A stretch of 64,000 nucleotides of DNA from Pseudomonas saponiphila (GTDB lineage: Bacteria > Pseudomonadota > Gammaproteobacteria > Pseudomonadales > Pseudomonadaceae): NCBI RefSeq assembly GCF_900105185.1, contig NZ_FNTJ01000001.1, positions 186,001 to 250,000 on the forward strand. Reading direction: 5' to 3'. Below are positions 40,103-48,979 of this stretch, one piece after another (within the stretch, counting starts at the first letter, position 1; each line of letters opens with the position of its first letter). A program made the translations under genes and the position numbers. A model generated the notes under the pieces. That model was not told where the DNA came from. It did no database searches and saw nothing but the letters and a program-made list of their open reading frames with translations.

Positions 40103-41266
40103 ATGACCGTGTTGAAGATGACCGACCTCGATCTGCAAGGTAAGCGTGTGCTGATCCGCGAAGACCTCAACGTCCCAGTCAAGGACGGCGCTGTCACCAG
40201 CGATGCGCGGATCCTGGCTTCGCTGCCGACCATCAAGCTGGCCCTGGAAAAGGGCGCGGCAGTGATGGTCTGCTCGCACCTGGGCCGTCCGACCGAAGGC
40301 GAGTTCTCCGCCGAGAACAGTCTCAAGCCAGTGGCCGACTACCTGAGCCGCGCCCTGGGCCGCGAAGTGCCGCTGGTGGCCGACTACCTGGGTGGCGTCG
40401 AGGTCAAGGCCGGCGACGTCGTGCTGTTCGAGAACGTGCGCTTCAACAAGGGCGAGAAAAAGAACGCCGACGAACTGGCCCAGCAATACGCCGCCCTGTG
40501 CGATGTGTTCGTGATGGACGCTTTCGGCACCGCGCACCGCGCCGAGGGTTCGACCCACGGCGTGGCCAAGTTCGCCAAAGTGGCCGCCGCAGGCCCGCTG
40601 CTGGCCGCTGAGCTGGAAGCGCTGGGCAAGGCCCTGGGCAACCCGGCCAAGCCGATGGCGGCCATCGTTGCCGGTTCCAAGGTGTCCACCAAGCTGGACG
40701 TGCTCAACAGCCTGAGCCAGATCTGCGACCAGCTGATCGTCGGCGGCGGCATTGCCAACACTTTCCTGGCTGCTGCCGGGCACCCGGTGGGCAAGTCGCT
40801 GTACGAGCCGGATCTGTTGGACACCGCTCGCGCCATCGCCGCCAAGGTCAGCGTGCCGCTGCCGGTGGATGTTGTGGTGGCCAAGGAGTTTGCCGAAAGC
40901 GCCGCCGCGACCGTCAAGCTGATCGCCGATGTGGCCGCTGACGACATGATCCTCGACATTGGCCCACAGACCGCCGCGCAGTTCGCCGAGCTGCTGAAGT
41001 CCTCCAGGACCATCCTCTGGAACGGCCCTGTAGGCGTGTTCGAATTCGACCAGTTCGGCAACGGCACCCAAGTGCTGGCCCAGGCCATCGCCGACAGCGC
41101 AGCGTTCTCCATCGCGGGTGGTGGCGACACCCTGGCGGCCATCGACAAATATGGCGTTGCCCAGCAGATCTCCTACATTTCTACCGGTGGCGGCGCCTTC
41201 CTCGAATTCGTCGAAGGCAAGGTGCTGCCGGCGGTTGAAGTCCTGGAAGCCCGGGCCAAGGCCTGA
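40103..41266 (+). CDS. pgk: Phosphoglycerate kinase
   Basis: Pgk transfers a phosphate between 1,3-bisphosphoglycerate and ADP. The 387-residue protein has [15 protein letters not shown], the sugar-binding region HLGRPTEG, an [14 protein letters not shown] segment and the nucleotide-site glycine loop [13 protein letters not shown] near the end. The ATG at 40103 is right for the family; an upstream TTG frame adds three residues only. It follows epd directly, as in most gammaproteobacteria. Confidence 0.97.
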   Translation: MTVLKMTDLDLQGKRVLIREDLNVPVKDGAVTSDARILASLPTIKLALEKGAAVMVCSHLGRPTEGEFSAENSLKPVADYLSRALGREVPLVADYLGGVEVKAGDVVLFENVRFNKGEKKNADELAQQYAALCDVFVMDAFGTAHRAEGSTHGVAKFAKVAAAGPLLAAELEALGKALGNPAKPMAAIVAGSKVSTKLDVLNSLSQICDQLIVGGGIANTFLAAAGHPVGKSLYEPDLLDTARAIAAKVSVPLPVDVVVAKEFAESAAATVKLIADVAADDMILDIGPQTAAQFAELLKSSRTILWNGPVGVFEFDQFGNGTQVLAQAIADSAAFSIAGGGDTLAAIDKYGVAQQISYISTGGGAFLEFVEGKVLPAVEVLEARAKA

Positions 41267-41298
41267 AGCCTCGATTGGCCGGGCAAAGGAGTGTTCTG

Positions 41299-41520
41299 AT
41301 GGTCAAGACCTTGCCACTGTTGATGGTCGTGGCGCTGCTGGCGGGGTGCTCCAGTGCCCCGCAGGCAAAGCCGGCGGACGAAGCCGGCGAGCCGGGCCAG
41401 GGCTGTTATCAGGCCGACTGGCAGGCCGAGACTGCGCCGGTGATCAACAAGCGCCTGGGCCCCGAAGGCCTGGAGAAGTACGAGACACCGTCAAAGACCA
41501 GGGAACAGGGTTGCCCTTGA
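41299..41520 (+). CDS. Small lipoprotein of unknown function (73 aa)
   Basis: A 73-residue putative lipoprotein: MVKTLPLLMVVALLAGCSS has a basic start, hydrophobic core and lipobox with Cys-17. The mature part is short, polar and has two more cysteines (GQGCYQADW and the final GCP). I do not recognise a family. AAAGGAG lies upstream. It stands 32 bp behind pgk and before the MliC-type gene; both lipoproteins interrupt the pgk-fba arrangement. Confidence 0.72.
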   Translation: MVKTLPLLMVVALLAGCSSAPQAKPADEAGEPGQGCYQADWQAETAPVINKRLGPEGLEKYETPSKTREQGCP

Positions 41521-41580
41521 CCGGTCAGATCGGATAACGCAATGCGCTGGAGCCTCCGGGCTGCCGGCCGAGGAACATTG

Positions 41581-41910
41581 ATGAAAGCTTTGATCGCCGT
41601 GGCGATGCTGGGAGCCTTGGCCGGTTGCGCCAACCTGAACCTGCTCAAGTCGCCGGCCACCGACAACTGGACGACCTGGACCTGCGACAGCCAGGCCCAG
41701 GTGCTGTGGCGCTATACCGACGACAGCCGCAAGACGGTCGACGTGCGCCTGGGGGGCGACGACCAGGTGCGGCGCCTGAAGCTTGAGCCCAGTGGTTCGG
41801 GCTCGCTGTACAGCGACGACATGCTGGCGTTTCACGTCAAGGGCGAGGAGGGCCTGGTCTACTGGGTCGCCACCAACGACCTGATCGGCCGCGGCTGCAA
41901 GGCCATGTAG
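41581..41910 (+). CDS. MliC-type lysozyme inhibitor lipoprotein
   Basis: A 109-residue lipoprotein (MKALIAVAMLGALAGC, Cys-16). The mature part resembles the MliC/PliC fold of C-type lysozyme inhibitors, with WTCDSQAQVLWRYTDD after the lipobox and a beta-rich domain ending RGCKAM, so that two Cys could form the family disulfide. The inhibitor loop motif cannot be judged by eye. The start at 41581 fits; the upstream frame lacks a signal. Its TAG stop is inside a REP palindrome (41907-41929). Confidence 0.72.
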   Translation: MKALIAVAMLGALAGCANLNLLKSPATDNWTTWTCDSQAQVLWRYTDDSRKTVDVRLGGDDQVRRLKLEPSGSGSLYSDDMLAFHVKGEEGLVYWVATNDLIGRGCKAM

Positions 41911-41989
41911 GAGCTGGCTTGCCAGCGAAGGCGGCCTTCCAGACCTGTGCAAGGTTCAAGGCCGCTTTCGCCGGCGAGCCGGCTCCTAC
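41907..41989. repeat. REP inverted pair overlapping a stop codon
   Basis: A forward REP (41907-41929, GTAGGAGCTGGCTTGCC) and a reverse REP (41967-41989). The first contributes the TAG stop codon of the lipoprotein gene at 41908-41910. Confidence 0.88.
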
Positions 41990-42121
41990 AGGGCTGTAGA
42001 GAATTGGTTTTAACGGATACAACAGAGCGGGCCGACCCCCGATCTGCAATCACTTGAACAGCAGTCGCCGCTACGGCAGGCTTGCACGATTAACGACCCT
42101 CGACCGGGAGAGACACACACA

Positions 42122-43186
42122 ATGGCACTCATCAGCATGCGCCAGATGCTGGACCACGCAGCCGAGTTCGGCTACGGCGTTCCAGCCTTCAACGTCAACA
42201 ACCTTGAGCAGATGCGCGCCATCATGGAAGCCGCTGACAAGACTGACTCTCCGGTGATCGTCCAGGCTTCGGCCGGCGCCCGCAAATACGCCGGTGCGCC
42301 GTTCCTGCGCCACCTGATTCTGGCCGCCATCGAAGAATTCCCCCATATCCCGGTGTGCATGCACCAGGACCACGGCACCAGCCCTGACGTCTGCCAGCGT
42401 TCCATCCAGCTGGGCTTTTCCTCGGTGATGATGGACGGCTCCCTCGGCGAAGACGGCAAGACCCCGACCGACTACGAGTACAACGTGCGCGTCACCCAGC
42501 AGACCGTGGCCATGGCCCACGCCTGCGGCGTGTCGGTAGAAGGCGAGCTGGGCTGCCTGGGCTCCCTGGAAACCGGCATGGCCGGTGAAGAGGACGGCAT
42601 CGGCGCCGAAGGCGTGCTGGATCACAGCCAGATGCTGACCGACCCGGAAGAAGCCGCGGACTTCGTCAAGAAGACCCAGGTCGACGCCCTGGCCATCGCC
42701 ATCGGCACCAGCCACGGCGCCTACAAGTTCACCAAGCCGCCTACCGGCGACGTGCTGGCCATCGACCGCATCAAGGAAATCCACAAGCGCATCCCCAACA
42801 CCCACCTGGTGATGCACGGTTCGTCCTCGGTTCCGCAAGAGTGGCTGGCGATCATCAACCAGTACGGCGGCGACATCAAAGAAACCTACGGCGTGCCGGT
42901 TGAGGAAATCGTCGAAGGCATCAAGTACGGCGTGCGCAAGGTCAACATCGACACCGACCTGCGCCTGGCGTCCACCGGTGCCATGCGCCGCCTGATGGCC
43001 ACCAACCCGAGCGAGTTCGACCCGCGTAAATTCTTCGGCGCCACCGTGACCGCCATGCGCGATGTGTGTATCGCTCGTTACGAAGCCTTCGGCACCGCCG
43101 GCAACGCTTCGAAGATCAAGCCGATCTCCCTGGAAGCGATGTTCCAGCGTTACCTCAAAGGTGAGCTGAACGCCAAGGTCAACTAA
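42122..43186 (+). CDS. fba: Class II fructose-bisphosphate aldolase
   Basis: Fba splits fructose 1,6-bisphosphate reversibly into two triose phosphates using zinc. The 354-residue protein has the metal-binding motif [13 protein letters not shown] with two histidines, a [17 protein letters not shown] segment and the second metal motif [12 protein letters not shown]. Length fits the class IIA/B enzymes of Pseudomonas. GGGAGAG serves as ribosome binding site. A terminator follows at 43204-43230. Confidence 0.96.
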   Translation: MALISMRQMLDHAAEFGYGVPAFNVNNLEQMRAIMEAADKTDSPVIVQASAGARKYAGAPFLRHLILAAIEEFPHIPVCMHQDHGTSPDVCQRSIQLGFSSVMMDGSLGEDGKTPTDYEYNVRVTQQTVAMAHACGVSVEGELGCLGSLETGMAGEEDGIGAEGVLDHSQMLTDPEEAADFVKKTQVDALAIAIGTSHGAYKFTKPPTGDVLAIDRIKEIHKRIPNTHLVMHGSSSVPQEWLAIINQYGGDIKETYGVPVEEIVEGIKYGVRKVNIDTDLRLASTGAMRRLMATNPSEFDPRKFFGATVTAMRDVCIARYEAFGTAGNASKIKPISLEAMFQRYLKGELNAKVN

Positions 43187-43203
43187 GCCTTGGGGTCATC
43201 CGG

Positions 43204-43230
43204 AAAGCCCGCAGCGATGCGGGCTTTTTT
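43204..43230 (+). terminator. Rho-independent terminator after fba
   Basis: A stem of AAAGCCCGC and GCGGGCTTT with an AGCGAT loop, followed by a T-run, 17 bp past the stop. Confidence 0.9.
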
Positions 43231-43302
43231 GTGTCCGGCATTTCTGTCTCCGCGGGCGTTGGCTGGCCAGCGAAAATGATCTCTGGGCATGTATAGGGCG
43301 CT

Positions 43303-43369
43303 CTCGCCGGCAAGCCGGCTCCTACAGGTGATCGAGGTGCTGCTGTGTAGGAGCTGGCTGGCCAGCGAA
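43303..43369. repeat. REP inverted pair
   Basis: A reverse REP (43303-43325) followed by a forward REP (43347-43369), the opposite order to most pairs in the window. It lies between convergent fba and the alginate lyase gene. Confidence 0.82.
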
Positions 43370-43422
43370 GAGGCCTCTGGGCATGCGCAGGGCTCAAGGC
43401 AGCCTGCGCCGGCAGGAGGGGC

Positions 43423-44094
43423 CTAGATTTTGTTGTGGTCGATATCCAGCTTGGAGAAGGTCACCTTGCCGCCTTCACTGGTGTAGCCGCTGTTGTCCTG
43501 TACATAAACCCCGGCCTTGAAATACAGCGGCTTGTCGCGCCAGCTCGCGCTCAACTGCCCATCCCATTGCTGGCCGGCGGCACTGAGTTCCAGGGCGCCG
43601 CCTGGGCTCAGATGGATCAGGTAGGAAAAATCGCGATTCAGGGGCACGTTTTCGGCCAGGGTGATGACCCGGCCCTCTTCGTCGTCCGGGCGCATGCGCA
43701 CCTTGGCCACGATAGTGCCGCTGCCTTTGCTGGTCTTGTACTGGTACTCCACTTTGACCAGGGGCTTGGTGCTGTTGTAGGCGTGAATCTGGCCCACGAC
43801 GATCTTGCCCGACGACGGCACCTGGTTCACCGCCAGGGTGGCGTGCAGCAGGTTGTCGGCTTCGGGGTAGGTCCAATTGCGCAGAGTGCCGTCGGCGTAG
43901 GTTTCGCGCAACTCGGTGCGCGGATAGATGGCGTTCTCGGTCTTCGAGCCGGTGACTGGTGACCAGAAGAACAGGGTGCCACTGTCGGAGTGGAAGTACC
44001 GGTCCTTGAAGCCTTTGACCAGTGTCGGGGTGTCGATGGTCGCCGGTGGGTTGCCGACGGGAACGCTGAGGTTCCAGGTTGCCAGGTCGATCAT
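43423..44094 (-). CDS. Polysaccharide lyase family 7 (alginate lyase-like)
   Basis: A 223-residue single-domain alginate lyase-type enzyme, cleaving mannuronate/guluronate chains by beta-elimination. The three PL7 signatures are clear: RTELRE at residues 59-64, QIH at 102-104 and YFKAGVYVQ at 191-199; Arg, Gln, His and Tyr of these motifs form the catalytic centre. Unusually, no signal peptide is present (start MIDLATWNLSVPVG), so export must use another route or the protein is cytoplasmic. No alginate operon is near. Confidence 0.9.
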   Translation of the reverse strand: MIDLATWNLSVPVGNPPATIDTPTLVKGFKDRYFHSDSGTLFFWSPVTGSKTENAIYPRTELRETYADGTLRNWTYPEADNLLHATLAVNQVPSSGKIVVGQIHAYNSTKPLVKVEYQYKTSKGSGTIVAKVRMRPDDEEGRVITLAENVPLNRDFSYLIHLSPGGALELSAAGQQWDGQLSASWRDKPLYFKAGVYVQDNSGYTSEGGKVTFSKLDIDHNKI

Positions 44095-44411
44095 GCTGGA
44101 GACTCCGCAATGGGGAAGGTCTAGTGCAGGGCGCCGAAGGCTTTAGCCTGCGCTTCTCAGGGCGTCTTTATAGCGTAGAAGCGGCTGCCTGGAATGTCCG
44201 TATGGCGGATAAATGGCGTCAGCAAAATGTCTAAATGCCATCTTCCCCGGGTTCTATAAGGCATAACTGTGACCGTTAGTCGGGTGCCGGGGCCATTGGT
44301 GAAGCGATGGCGGGGTGGCAGCTTCTGCTTTTCAGGATCCGGGTCTAGAGTGCTTTCGTATTTGTCAGGTTTTCTCACCCGTTCAGTCTTATTACAGACA
44401 AGAGAAGCAGC
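44095..44411. other. Divergent intergenic region, no gene
   Basis: About 317 bp between the lyase gene and the GGDEF-EAL gene. I see no convincing small gene or RNA; it must hold both promoters. Confidence 0.45.
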
Positions 44412-46535
44412 ATGGAATGCGTGCAACCGGAGGCCCTCGAAGGCGACTCCACTCTTCTGATCGTTGATGACTATCCTGAAAACCTCCTGAGCATGCGGGC
44501 ACTGTTGCAGCGCCAGGACTGGCGGGTGATGACCGCGGCCTCTGGTCTTGAGGCCCTGAGCCTGCTGCTCGAGCATGAAGTGGATCTGGTCCTGCTGGAT
44601 GTGCAGATGCCCGGCATGGATGGTTTCGAAGTGGCCCGCCTGATGCGCGGCAGCCAGCGCACGCGTTTGACCCCGATCATCTTCCTCACCGCCAACGAAC
44701 AGTCCCAGGACGCCGTGATCAAGGGTTATGCCAGTGGCGCGGTGGATTACCTGTTCAAGCCGTTCGACCCGCAGATCCTCAAGCCCAAGGTCCAGGCGCT
44801 GCTGGAGCACCAGCGCAATCGTCGCGCTCTGCAGCAGCTCAGTCATGATCTGGAGGTGGCGCGGGCGTTCAACGCCTCGGTGCTGGACAACGCTGCCGAA
44901 GGCATCCTGGTGGTGGATGAGAGCGGACGGGTGCGCTACGCCAATCCGGCGGTTTCGCGCTTGCTCAATGCCCAGGTGAAAGAGCTGGAGGGGTCGCTGT
45001 TCCTCGACTATCTGCAAAAGCCCCATGTTCCCGACTGGAGCGAATCCGAGCTCCTGGCCTGCTATCGACGCGGGCAGACCTATCGCCTGCATGACGCTCT
45101 GCTGCGTACCGTGCCCGGCCAGCAGCTCAGCGTGGCGTTGTCCTGTGCGCCCTTGCCCAGTGAGCAGAAGGCCATGGTGGTGACCCTGCTGGACATGTCC
45201 GAAGTACGTCACCTGCATCAGCAACTGGAATATCAGGCGGTCACCGACCCGCTCACCGGGCTGCTCAACCGCCGCGGTTTCTACCAGACGGTGGAAAACA
45301 TCCTGTTGCGCGGTGATCGTCCGGGCAAGACCCTGGTCCTGCTCTACCTGGACCTTGACGGCTTCAAGCGGGTCAACGACTCCCTGGGGCACGATGCCGG
45401 CGACCGGGTGCTGCGCTGGGTGTCCGAGCAGTTGAAGGAGTGCCTGCATTCCTTCGACATTCTCGGACGCATGGGCGGTGATGAGTTTACGGCCCTGCTG
45501 GAACTGAGCTTCCCCGAGCAGGCGGCGAAAATCGCCGAGAGGCTGATCGAGCGCCTGTCCATCAGCCAGCAGATCGACGGTCTGGAGGTGGTGCTGGGCG
45601 CCAGCATCGGCATCGCCATCTATCCCGACTGCGGCTCCAACCTGGACGGCCTGCTGCGGGCGGCAGACATCGCGATGTACGAAGCCAAGCGTGCGGGCCG
45701 CCAGCAATATCGCTACTACGATCACGAGATGAATGGCCGTGCACGCTCCCGACTGATGCTCGAAGAAAGCGTGCGCAGCGCGGTGGAGCGCAAGGAATTC
45801 ACCCTGGTGTATCAACCTCAGGTGGCCATCGCCGATGGTCGTTTGCGCGGCTTCGAAGCCTTGTTACGCTGGCGCCACCCGAGTGTCGGCGATGTGCCGC
45901 CGGGGCTGTTCCTGCCGCTGCTGGAAGAGGCGCGGCTGATCAGTCGCCTGGGCAGTTGGATCTATCAGCAGGGGGCCGCCCAGCGCAAGGACTGGGAGCA
46001 GGTGTTCAGCCCCGATCTGGTGCTGGGGGTCAGTCTCAGCGCCACCCAGTTCGGCATGCCCAATCTGGCCAATGAACTGCGTCAGGTGCTGGTGCGCCAT
46101 GGCTTGCAGCCGCGCCAGCTGGAAGTGGAGGTCACCGAGGCGGCGTTGACCCAGAACCTGGCCGAGACCCGCAAGCAGTTGCAGCAGTTGCATCAACTGG
46201 GAGTGCGGGTGGCCCTGGACGACTTCGGTTCGGGCAGTTGCTGCCTGGCCTATCTGCGTGACCTGCAACTGGACACCCTCAAGCTCGACCGGCACCTGAT
46301 CGCCCGCTTGTTGACCTCGCCGCGGGACGCCGCCATCGCCCGCAGCGTGATCGACCTGTGCAAGCAGTTCGGCTTGCTGGTGATCGCCGAAGGCGTGGAA
46401 ACCCACGAGCAGTACCAATGGCTCAAGGCCAACGGTTGCGAATACGTGCAGGGGTTCCTGGTGGCCCGGCCGCTGACCGCCGCCAGCGCCAGCCAGTTTG
46501 CCCAGCCCTTTGACTGGAGCGCGTTGCCGGCCTGA
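44412..46535 (+). CDS. Response regulator with PAS, GGDEF and EAL domains
   Basis: A 707-residue cytoplasmic c-di-GMP protein. Domains: receiver (about 14-130, phospho-acceptor Asp-63 in LLDVQMPGMDG), PAS (about 155-265), GGDEF (about 275-435, motif 355-359) and EAL (about 450-700, motif 482-484). The GGDEF sequence and the EAL residues (ExTE, DDFGSG, EGVE) look intact, so both synthesis and degradation are possible. The inhibitory I-site position has His-346 where Arg is expected, so product inhibition may be lost. No histidine kinase is adjacent. The GAAGC ahead of the ATG is a weak ribosome binding site. Confidence 0.92.
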   Translation: MECVQPEALEGDSTLLIVDDYPENLLSMRALLQRQDWRVMTAASGLEALSLLLEHEVDLVLLDVQMPGMDGFEVARLMRGSQRTRLTPIIFLTANEQSQDAVIKGYASGAVDYLFKPFDPQILKPKVQALLEHQRNRRALQQLSHDLEVARAFNASVLDNAAEGILVVDESGRVRYANPAVSRLLNAQVKELEGSLFLDYLQKPHVPDWSESELLACYRRGQTYRLHDALLRTVPGQQLSVALSCAPLPSEQKAMVVTLLDMSEVRHLHQQLEYQAVTDPLTGLLNRRGFYQTVENILLRGDRPGKTLVLLYLDLDGFKRVNDSLGHDAGDRVLRWVSEQLKECLHSFDILGRMGGDEFTALLELSFPEQAAKIAERLIERLSISQQIDGLEVVLGASIGIAIYPDCGSNLDGLLRAADIAMYEAKRAGRQQYRYYDHEMNGRARSRLMLEESVRSAVERKEFTLVYQPQVAIADGRLRGFEALLRWRHPSVGDVPPGLFLPLLEEARLISRLGSWIYQQGAAQRKDWEQVFSPDLVLGVSLSATQFGMPNLANELRQVLVRHGLQPRQLEVEVTEAALTQNLAETRKQLQQLHQLGVRVALDDFGSGSCCLAYLRDLQLDTLKLDRHLIARLLTSPRDAAIARSVIDLCKQFGLLVIAEGVETHEQYQWLKANGCEYVQGFLVARPLTAASASQFAQPFDWSALPA

Positions 46536-46577
46536 ATTCGCTACACTGGCGGCCTTCGTACCTTGCGCTGCCCCTCC

Positions 46578-47090
46578 ATGACCGCACTCAAATACCTCCA
46601 GGCCTATCCCGTCGCCCTGCAACAGCAAGTGCGTCAGCTGATCGTCGAAGATCGCCTGGGGGAGTACCTCAGTGGGCGTTATCCACACAAGCATGCGGTG
46701 CAGAGTGACAAGGCGCTGTACAGCTACGCCCTGGAGCTGAAGCAGGAATACCTGCGCAACGCGCCGGCCATCGACAAGGTGCTGTTCGACAACCGCCTGG
46801 ACCTGACCCACCGCGCCCTTGGCCTGCACACCACGGTGTCCCGGGTGCAGGGCGGCAAGCTCAAGGCCAAGAAGGAGATCCGCATTGCCTCGCTGTTCAA
46901 GGAGGCGGCGCCGGAATTCTTGCGGATGATCGTGGTGCACGAGTTGGCGCACTTCAAGGAGTCGGAGCACAACAAGGCGTTCTACAAGCTCTGCGAGCAC
47001 ATGCTGCCGGGCTATCACCAGCTGGAATTCGACCTGCGGGTCTACCTGACCTGGCGCGACTTGCAAGCCAGGGCGGGGGCGGCGGATTAA
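46578..47090 (+). CDS. YgjP-type zinc metallopeptidase domain protein
   Basis: A 170-residue protein of the YgjP/M48-like (WLM/DUF45) family. HELAHFKESEH at residues 121-131 contains the zinc site HExxH plus a third His at 131, and FYKLCEHMLPGYHQLE is the family's C-terminal piece. YgjP proteins have been linked to protease or UTP-binding roles, without a clear substrate. The start MTALKYLQAY at 46578 was preferred over an upstream one that adds five residues. Next gene is a small winged-helix protein 23 bp on. Confidence 0.85.
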   Translation: MTALKYLQAYPVALQQQVRQLIVEDRLGEYLSGRYPHKHAVQSDKALYSYALELKQEYLRNAPAIDKVLFDNRLDLTHRALGLHTTVSRVQGGKLKAKKEIRIASLFKEAAPEFLRMIVVHELAHFKESEHNKAFYKLCEHMLPGYHQLEFDLRVYLTWRDLQARAGAAD

Positions 47091-47113
47091 TTCATGGCAA
47101 TAGGGAGTGAGCG

Positions 47114-47410
47114 ATGGATGTAAGCAAGACCAAGAGCAGTTTCTACCGCCGCCTGTATGTGGCGTATCTGATCGACAGCGGGCTGGCCAGCAGCGTACCG
47201 GCGCTCACCGAAGTCACCGGCATGCCCCGGCGCACCGCCCAGGACACCATCGCCGCCCTGGCGGACCTGGACATCCTCTGCGAATTCGAACAGCAAGATG
47301 GCGCCCGCAATCACGCCGGGCGCTACCGGATCCACAACTGGGGCGCCATCGACAAGGGCTGGATCGAGCCCAACCTGCGGCAGATCAAGGCCGTGCTGGG
47401 CTATCCCTGA
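47114..47410 (+). CDS. Small winged helix-turn-helix protein
   Basis: A 98-residue basic protein: helices FYRRLYVAYLIDSG and TEVTGMPRRTAQDTIAALAD followed by a wing-like beta turn (EFEQQDGARNHAGRYRI). The layout is a winged helix for DNA binding. I do not recognise a named family. It may be transcribed with the YgjP-like gene 23 bp upstream, so it could regulate that gene; this is inference. Confidence 0.75.
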   Translation: MDVSKTKSSFYRRLYVAYLIDSGLASSVPALTEVTGMPRRTAQDTIAALADLDILCEFEQQDGARNHAGRYRIHNWGAIDKGWIEPNLRQIKAVLGYP

Positions 47411-47413
47411 GAC

Positions 47414-47866
47414 TCAGGACCGGCGCATGCCAATGTGCGCAATACCGTCTTCCAGGTATTGCTCGCCCGCCACCACGAAACCGTAGCGACTGTAGTAGGC
47501 CTGCAAGTGAGCCTGGGCCGAGAGGTAGATCGGGGTGTCGGGCCAATGCCGTTCTGCCTGCTTCAGCGCCTGCTCCATCAGGGTATGGCCCAGGCCCTGG
47601 CCGCGCGCCTGTTCAGCAATGAGCACGCGGCCGATCACCACATCACCGCCCTGGGAGATCGGGTCCAGCAGGCGCAGGTAAGCCACTAGCCGGTCACCGT
47701 CCCAGGCCATCAGGTGGCAGGTGTCGCCTTCCAGGTCACGGCCATCGACCTCTTGATAGGGGCATTTCTGTTCCACGACAAAGACTTCGGTGCGCAGTTG
47801 CAGGATGGCGTACAGCTGTTCCTTGCCCAGATCGGTGTGATGCTTGCAGACCCATTCGATGGTCAT
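47414..47866 (-). CDS. elaA: GNAT acetyltransferase, ElaA-like
   Basis: A 150-residue acetyltransferase of the ElaA type. The acetyl-CoA motif RVLIAEQARGQGLGHTLMEQAL contains the RGQGLG loop, and YSRYGFVVAGEQYLEDGIAHIGMRR is the family C-terminus; the start (MTIEWVCKHHTDLGKEQLYA) also matches ElaA proteins. The substrate is unknown. It overlaps nothing and is convergent to the winged-helix gene with a 3-bp gap. Confidence 0.88.
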   Translation of the reverse strand: MTIEWVCKHHTDLGKEQLYAILQLRTEVFVVEQKCPYQEVDGRDLEGDTCHLMAWDGDRLVAYLRLLDPISQGGDVVIGRVLIAEQARGQGLGHTLMEQALKQAERHWPDTPIYLSAQAHLQAYYSRYGFVVAGEQYLEDGIAHIGMRRS

Positions 47867-48143
47867 TTCCAGCTCCTCTAGAAAGTGCTGCGCGAAATAC
47901 TAGGCACATCGCCCGAGGATGTCTTGTGGGTTAACGCGGTGAAGTTGTTTCTGTGAGATAGGTCAAAATGCCATTACTGCGCTAACCGGCATTTGTCTTC
48001 TTTGTGTAATCTGTTTTCAAGTCCTGCGCATTGGCTTTGATGAGCTAATGTTAGGACCTGGGGCGAGCCGTCGAGCGCGGGTCGCATCCCTTGAGTGTGG
48101 GCTGGAACGCGCCGGGCTCAGTGCCCGCTAAGGATCTATTAGC

Positions 48144-48881
48144 ATGCTGCGATTGCATCGAGCGTTAGCCTTGATCGGATTGCTGTTGCTGGGCCACAGC
48201 GCTTCTGCGGAGAAATTGCGACTGGTCGCTGATGCCTGGCCGCCCTTCACCGACGCGACCCTGGTCAATGGTGGCGTGGCCACCGACATCGTCAGTACCG
48301 CTCTGTCCCGCGCCGGCTATGCCAGCGAGTTCGAGCAGGTGCCCTGGGCCCGGGCCCTGCTGGGCATCGGCGAGGGTCGCTACGACGTGCTGGTCAATGC
48401 CTGGTACAACGAGGAGCGCACCCACCTGGGGCAGTTCTCCGCGGAGTACATGCTCAACCGGGTGCGCTTCATCAAGCGCAAGGACGCCCCGCTGGAATAC
48501 AGCAACCTCAAGCAGTTGCACGATTACCCGGTGGCCGTGGTGCGTGGCTATGCCTATTCCCCGGAGTTCGACAGCGACCCGGACCTGCAGAAGGTCCCGG
48601 TGCACAACTTCGCCATGGCGGTGCGCATGCTGGCGGCGGACCGGGTCAAGCTGACCCTGGAAGATGAGTACGTCGCCCGTTACTACCTGGCCCGCGAGTC
48701 ACCGCGGGTGCGCAACGCCGTGGAGTTCCTGCCCAAGCCGTTGAGCGAGAACAGCCTGCATATCCTGGTGAGCCTGAAGAATCCCGAGCATGCGCAGATC
48801 GTGGCCCGGTTCGACCGGGAGATTGCCGCCATGAAAGCCGACGGCAGCTACGATCGCCTGCTGCGCCAGCACGGTATGTAA
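48144..48881 (+). CDS. Periplasmic solute-binding protein, family 3, orphan
   Basis: A 245-residue secreted protein with signal peptide MLRLHRALALIGLLLLGHSASA and a family-3 binding domain (KLRLVADAWPPFTDATLVNG, EFEQVPWARALLGIGEGRYD). It resembles the protein at 21983-22780 in size and layout. There is no permease or ATPase gene near it. Ligand unknown; it could be a small-molecule sensor or share a general amino-acid transporter. Confidence 0.82.
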   Translation: MLRLHRALALIGLLLLGHSASAEKLRLVADAWPPFTDATLVNGGVATDIVSTALSRAGYASEFEQVPWARALLGIGEGRYDVLVNAWYNEERTHLGQFSAEYMLNRVRFIKRKDAPLEYSNLKQLHDYPVAVVRGYAYSPEFDSDPDLQKVPVHNFAMAVRMLAADRVKLTLEDEYVARYYLARESPRVRNAVEFLPKPLSENSLHILVSLKNPEHAQIVARFDREIAAMKADGSYDRLLRQHGM

Positions 48882-48895
48882 CCGAACACGGTGCT

Positions 48896-48977
48896 GTAGG
48901 AGCTGGCTTGCCAGCGAACACGTCCCCGAGGGCGATTCAGGACTCAAGGGCCTCTTCGCCGGCAAGCCGGCTCCTAC
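48896..48977. repeat. REP inverted pair
   Basis: A forward REP (48896-48918) and a reverse REP (48955-48977) between the convergent binding-protein and YccS-type genes. Confidence 0.88.
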
Positions 48978-48979
48978 GG

